Below, in pieces: positions 61,490-64,000 of a stretch of 64,000 nt of DNA. How positions within the stretch are numbered: the first letter of the stretch is position 1; every line of letters begins with the position of its first letter. The DNA lies in the NCBI RefSeq assembly GCF_003253115.1, contig NZ_QEQF01000001.1, forward strand, positions 434,001-498,000. Direction: 5' to 3'. A model generated the notes under the pieces. That model did no database searches. It saw nothing but the letters and a program-made list of their open reading frames with translations, and was not told where the DNA came from. Origin of the DNA: Haemophilus_A paraphrohaemolyticus_A (GTDB lineage Bacteria > Pseudomonadota > Gammaproteobacteria > Enterobacterales > Pasteurellaceae). Made by a program: the position numbers and the translations under genes.

Positions 61490-62791
61490 ATGTCTTTATT
61501 TAATTTTGAAGAACGTGGCTCAAACGTTCGTCAAGAGGTGATTGCAGGATTAACTACATTCCTTGCAATGGTTTATTCTATTTTTGTTGTGCCTGGAATG
61601 TTAAGCCAAGCAGGCTTCCCTGCTGAATCGGTGTTTATCGCAACCTGCTTAGTGTCAGGGTTAGGCTCAATCTTAATCGGCTTATGGGCAAACGCACCAA
61701 TGGCAATCGGTAGTGCAATTTCTTTAACTGCATTTACCGCTTTCAGCTTAGTGTTAGGTCAAGGCATTTCGATTCCCGTGGCACTGGGTGCCATCTTCTT
61801 AATGGGGGTTGTATTTACCCTTATTTCAGTAACAGGCGTTCGCTCTTGGATCTTGCGCAACCTGCCATCTAGCATCGCTCACGGTGCAGGTATCGGTATC
61901 GGTTTATTCCTTCTATTGATTGCGGCAACTAACGTAAAATTAGTCATTAACAGTGGCATTGATATTCCTGTGAAAATGGGCGAATTTACCTCATTTCCTG
62001 TAATGATGTCACTACTTGGCTTGGCTGCAATCGTGGGTTTAGAACGCTTAAAAGTAAAAGGCTCAATCCTTTGGGTAATCATTGTGATCACTATCATCGG
62101 TTTGATTTTTGATCCGAACGTAAAATATTCTGGTTTCTTTAAAATGCCAAGTTTTGGCGAAAACTCATTATTCTTGGAATTAGATGTAATGGGTGCATTA
62201 AATGCGGCAATTTTACCTGTAGTATTCGCATTAGTGATGACGGCAATTTTCGATGCAACTGGGACAATCCGTGCCGTTGCGGGTCAAGCAAATTTATTAG
62301 ATAAAGATGGTCAAATCTTAAATGGTGGTCGTGCTTTAACCTCTGATTCATTAGGCTCAGTGTTATCAGGCTTATTCGGCACTGCACCAGCCGCAGTTTA
62401 TATCGAATCAGCTGCAGGTACTGCAGTTGGCGGTAAAACAGGTTTAACCTCAGTAGTGGTGGGTATCGGTTTCTTATTGATGCTTTTCTTCCAGCCATTA
62501 GCAGGTTTAGTACCAAGCTATGCAACCGCACCAGCATTAATGTATGTAGGCTTATTGATGTTAAGCAACGTATCAAAATTAGATTTTGATGACTTCGTTG
62601 GTGCAATGTCTGGCTTAGTGTGTGCAGTATTTATTGTACTTACCGCTAACATCGTGACTGGTATTATGCTAGGTTTCGCAACCTTAGTGATTGGTCGCAC
62701 TATCTCTGGCGAGTTCAACAAATTAAACATCGGCACAGTGATTATTGCGATTGTGTTAGTTGCATTCTATGCGTTAGGGTTAGCGATTTAA
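61490..62791 (+). CDS. AzgA/NCS2-type purine (hypoxanthine/guanine/adenine) permease
   Basis: A 433-residue polytopic permease with the opening FEERGSNVRQEVIAGLTTFLAMVYSIFVVP, then FDATGTIRAVAGQANLLDKDG, FGTAPAAVYIESAAGTAVGGKTG and about 13 membrane segments. It is like Haemophilus HI_0125 and E. coli AdeP/GhxP, which import purine bases with protons. Substrate preference cannot be read. The ATG at 61490 has GAGGTC; the upstream frame to 61394 includes an uptake-signal hairpin. Confidence 0.92.
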   Translation: MSLFNFEERGSNVRQEVIAGLTTFLAMVYSIFVVPGMLSQAGFPAESVFIATCLVSGLGSILIGLWANAPMAIGSAISLTAFTAFSLVLGQGISIPVALGAIFLMGVVFTLISVTGVRSWILRNLPSSIAHGAGIGIGLFLLLIAATNVKLVINSGIDIPVKMGEFTSFPVMMSLLGLAAIVGLERLKVKGSILWVIIVITIIGLIFDPNVKYSGFFKMPSFGENSLFLELDVMGALNAAILPVVFALVMTAIFDATGTIRAVAGQANLLDKDGQILNGGRALTSDSLGSVLSGLFGTAPAAVYIESAAGTAVGGKTGLTSVVVGIGFLLMLFFQPLAGLVPSYATAPALMYVGLLMLSNVSKLDFDDFVGAMSGLVCAVFIVLTANIVTGIMLGFATLVIGRTISGEFNKLNIGTVIIAIVLVAFYALGLAI

Positions 62792-62815
62792 TTTATATAT
62801 CCCTCTAAAAATAAG

Positions 62816-62870
62816 AATCTGCATCTTAAAAATTAGATTAAATTCTAATCTGATAAGATGCAGATTTTTT
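62816..62870 (+). terminator. Permease terminator
   Basis: AATCTGCATCTTA (62816-62828) pairs perfectly with TAAGATGCAGATT (62854-62866), with an inner ATTAGA/TCTAAT hairpin and a T-run. Confidence 0.85.
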
Positions 62871-63005
62871 ATGATTAAATATTGTCAATTCTTTGTATAA
62901 CAACCTTATTATTTAAATCTAGAATATGTAAAAATGAACAGATTGGAGAAACCAGATAAACTAGATTAAGATTAAGCTTTAATCATTCATTTAATATAAA
63001 AGCCT

Positions 63006-64000
63006 ATGAAAACCATCGTCATCAAATTCGGTACAAGCACCTTAACCCATGGCGGTAAAAGCCTTAGCCGTCCTTATATGTTGGAGCTTGTTAAGCAAAT
63101 TGCACAGCTTCACAAACATCATCGTGTTATTGTTGTGACCTCTGGTGCAGCCGCTGCAGGACGGGATTATTTAGGACATCCTGAACTAGCAAAAACGCTT
63201 GCTTATAAACAGATGCTTGCTGCGGTTGGACAAAGCCAGTTAATCCGCACTTGGGAAAATCTTTTTGATATTTATGGTATCAATATCGGGCAAATTCTCT
63301 TGACCCGTGCTGATATTGATGATCGTGAACGTTTCTTAAATGCTCGTGATACGCTGAATGCTTTGCTTGAGCAGAAAATTATTCCTGTTATCAATGAAAA
63401 CGACACCGTGGCAACCGAAGAATTTAAAGTAGGTGATAACGACAATTTATCAGCCTTAGTTGCTATTTTAGCTCAAGCCGATCAGCTCTATTTATTAACC
63501 GATCAAGAAGGTTTATTCACGGCCGATCCGCGTAAAGATCCAAGTGCAACTTTACTTTCTGTGGTTGAAAAAATCACACCAGAAATTCGCCAAATTGCGG
63601 GCGGAAGCTCAACTGGTCTTGGCACAGGCGGAATGAGCACTAAAATTATTGCTGCTGATATTGCAACCCGTTCAGGTGTAGAAACCATTATAGCCTCAGG
63701 TTCGCGTGAAAATGTTTTGGTAGATTTAGCCAATGGACAAGCGATTGGTAGCAAATTTTTGGTACAATCCGACTGCTTGGAAGGGCGTAAGCAGTGGCTT
63801 TTTGCTGCACCGCAAGTAGGAAGTATTGTGGTTGATAAAGGAGCTGAAACCGCATTATTGCAACACAAATCGCTCTTACCTGTTGGGATTTTAGAAGTCA
63901 AAGGTGAGTTTGCTCGCGGTGAATTGGTCAAAGTATTCAACACCGAAGGGAAACCTCTGGCACTTGGCTTGGTTCGCTACGGTGATGAGGCTTTACGCCG
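63006..64000 (+). CDS. proB: Glutamate 5-kinase (partial, runs off the window)
   Basis: First enzyme of proline synthesis. 331 residues are visible: the N-terminal KTIVIKFGTSTL, VVTSGAAAAGR, the glutamate/ATP sites (INENDTVATEEFKVGDNDNLSALVA and LLTDQEGLFTADPR) and GTGGMSTKIIAADIA, followed by the PUA domain (GSIVVDKGAETALL, SLLPVGILEVKGEF). The stop codon lies beyond 64000. The ribosome site is weak. Confidence 0.95.
   Translation, partial: MKTIVIKFGTSTLTHGGKSLSRPYMLELVKQIAQLHKHHRVIVVTSGAAAAGRDYLGHPELAKTLAYKQMLAAVGQSQLIRTWENLFDIYGINIGQILLTRADIDDRERFLNARDTLNALLEQKIIPVINENDTVATEEFKVGDNDNLSALVAILAQADQLYLLTDQEGLFTADPRKDPSATLLSVVEKITPEIRQIAGGSSTGLGTGGMSTKIIAADIATRSGVETIIASGSRENVLVDLANGQAIGSKFLVQSDCLEGRKQWLFAAPQVGSIVVDKGAETALLQHKSLLPVGILEVKGEFARGELVKVFNTEGKPLALGLVRYGDEALR

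Noticed and set aside
1..64000. tRNA, rRNA, prophage, transposase or defence genes
   Set aside because: No cloverleaf, rRNA segment, integrase, transposase, restriction, toxin-antitoxin or cas protein was recognised on either strand.

Overview
The window is ordinary chromosomal DNA of a gamma-proteobacterium of the family Pasteurellaceae. Three things point there: the gene content (one-parvulin SurA, glgBXCAP, tandem ferritins, a thi salvage cluster laid out as in Haemophilus), an AT-rich base composition, and many copies of the 9-mer ACAAGCGGT and its complement, the DNA-uptake signal of the Actinobacillus pleuropneumoniae / Mannheimia / Glaesserella branch. An Actinobacillus-like species is the best guess. 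No rRNA, tRNA, prophage, complete insertion sequence or CRISPR array was seen.

Layout. 1-7.8 kb: gloA (with the probable start of rnt), a membrane protein + ydbH + ynbE operon that probably bridges the two membranes, a DASS anion transporter with a CRP site, metC and dsbB. 7.8-16.9 kb: nhaB, fadR, a PhoH-type ATPase followed by a decayed gene, pgsA, yccA-tusE, aspA, msrB and gapA. 17-25.9 kb: thiamine salvage. Two minus-strand operons, thiM-thiD-thiE-MFS transporter and thiZ-thiX-thiY-tenA, are each preceded by a TPP riboswitch. The two leaders are identical over 119 bp and each aptamer runs straight into a short leader ORF. Between the operons lie Sel1-repeat genes and a metallo-beta-lactamase-like fragment. 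25.9-34.4 kb: a solitary leuB, a YceK-type lipoprotein, a fadI-fadJ pair with altered active sites, modA-modB without modC, and the yadG-yadH ABC exporter. 34.2-45 kb: a palindrome cluster, dnaX with an A10 slippery run, apt, greA, hemA, der, hldE, surA, ksgA and a decayed porin gene. 45-54.9 kb: the glycogen operon glgB-X-C-A-P on the minus strand. 55.3-64 kb: lpxB, sohB, relA, two ferritin genes, an AzgA-type purine permease and the start of proB.

How the genes work together. Pyrimidine and thiazole precursors are imported (thiXYZ, possibly the MFS carrier), remodelled (tenA), phosphorylated (thiM, thiD) and joined (thiE), under TPP control. No thiC or thiG is present here, so the cluster supports salvage. 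Glycogen is made by glgC, glgA and glgB and broken down by glgP and glgX. Most intrinsic terminators are inverted pairs of uptake signals.

Most worth following up: the riboswitch-leader ORFs, the FadI/FadJ pair that has lost thiolase and hydratase residues but keeps the dehydrogenase, the ydbH operon lacking ydbL, the dispersed palindromic elements that supply stop codons and sit over the glgX start, and the pseudogenes (porin, post-ybeZ, 17.3 kb).
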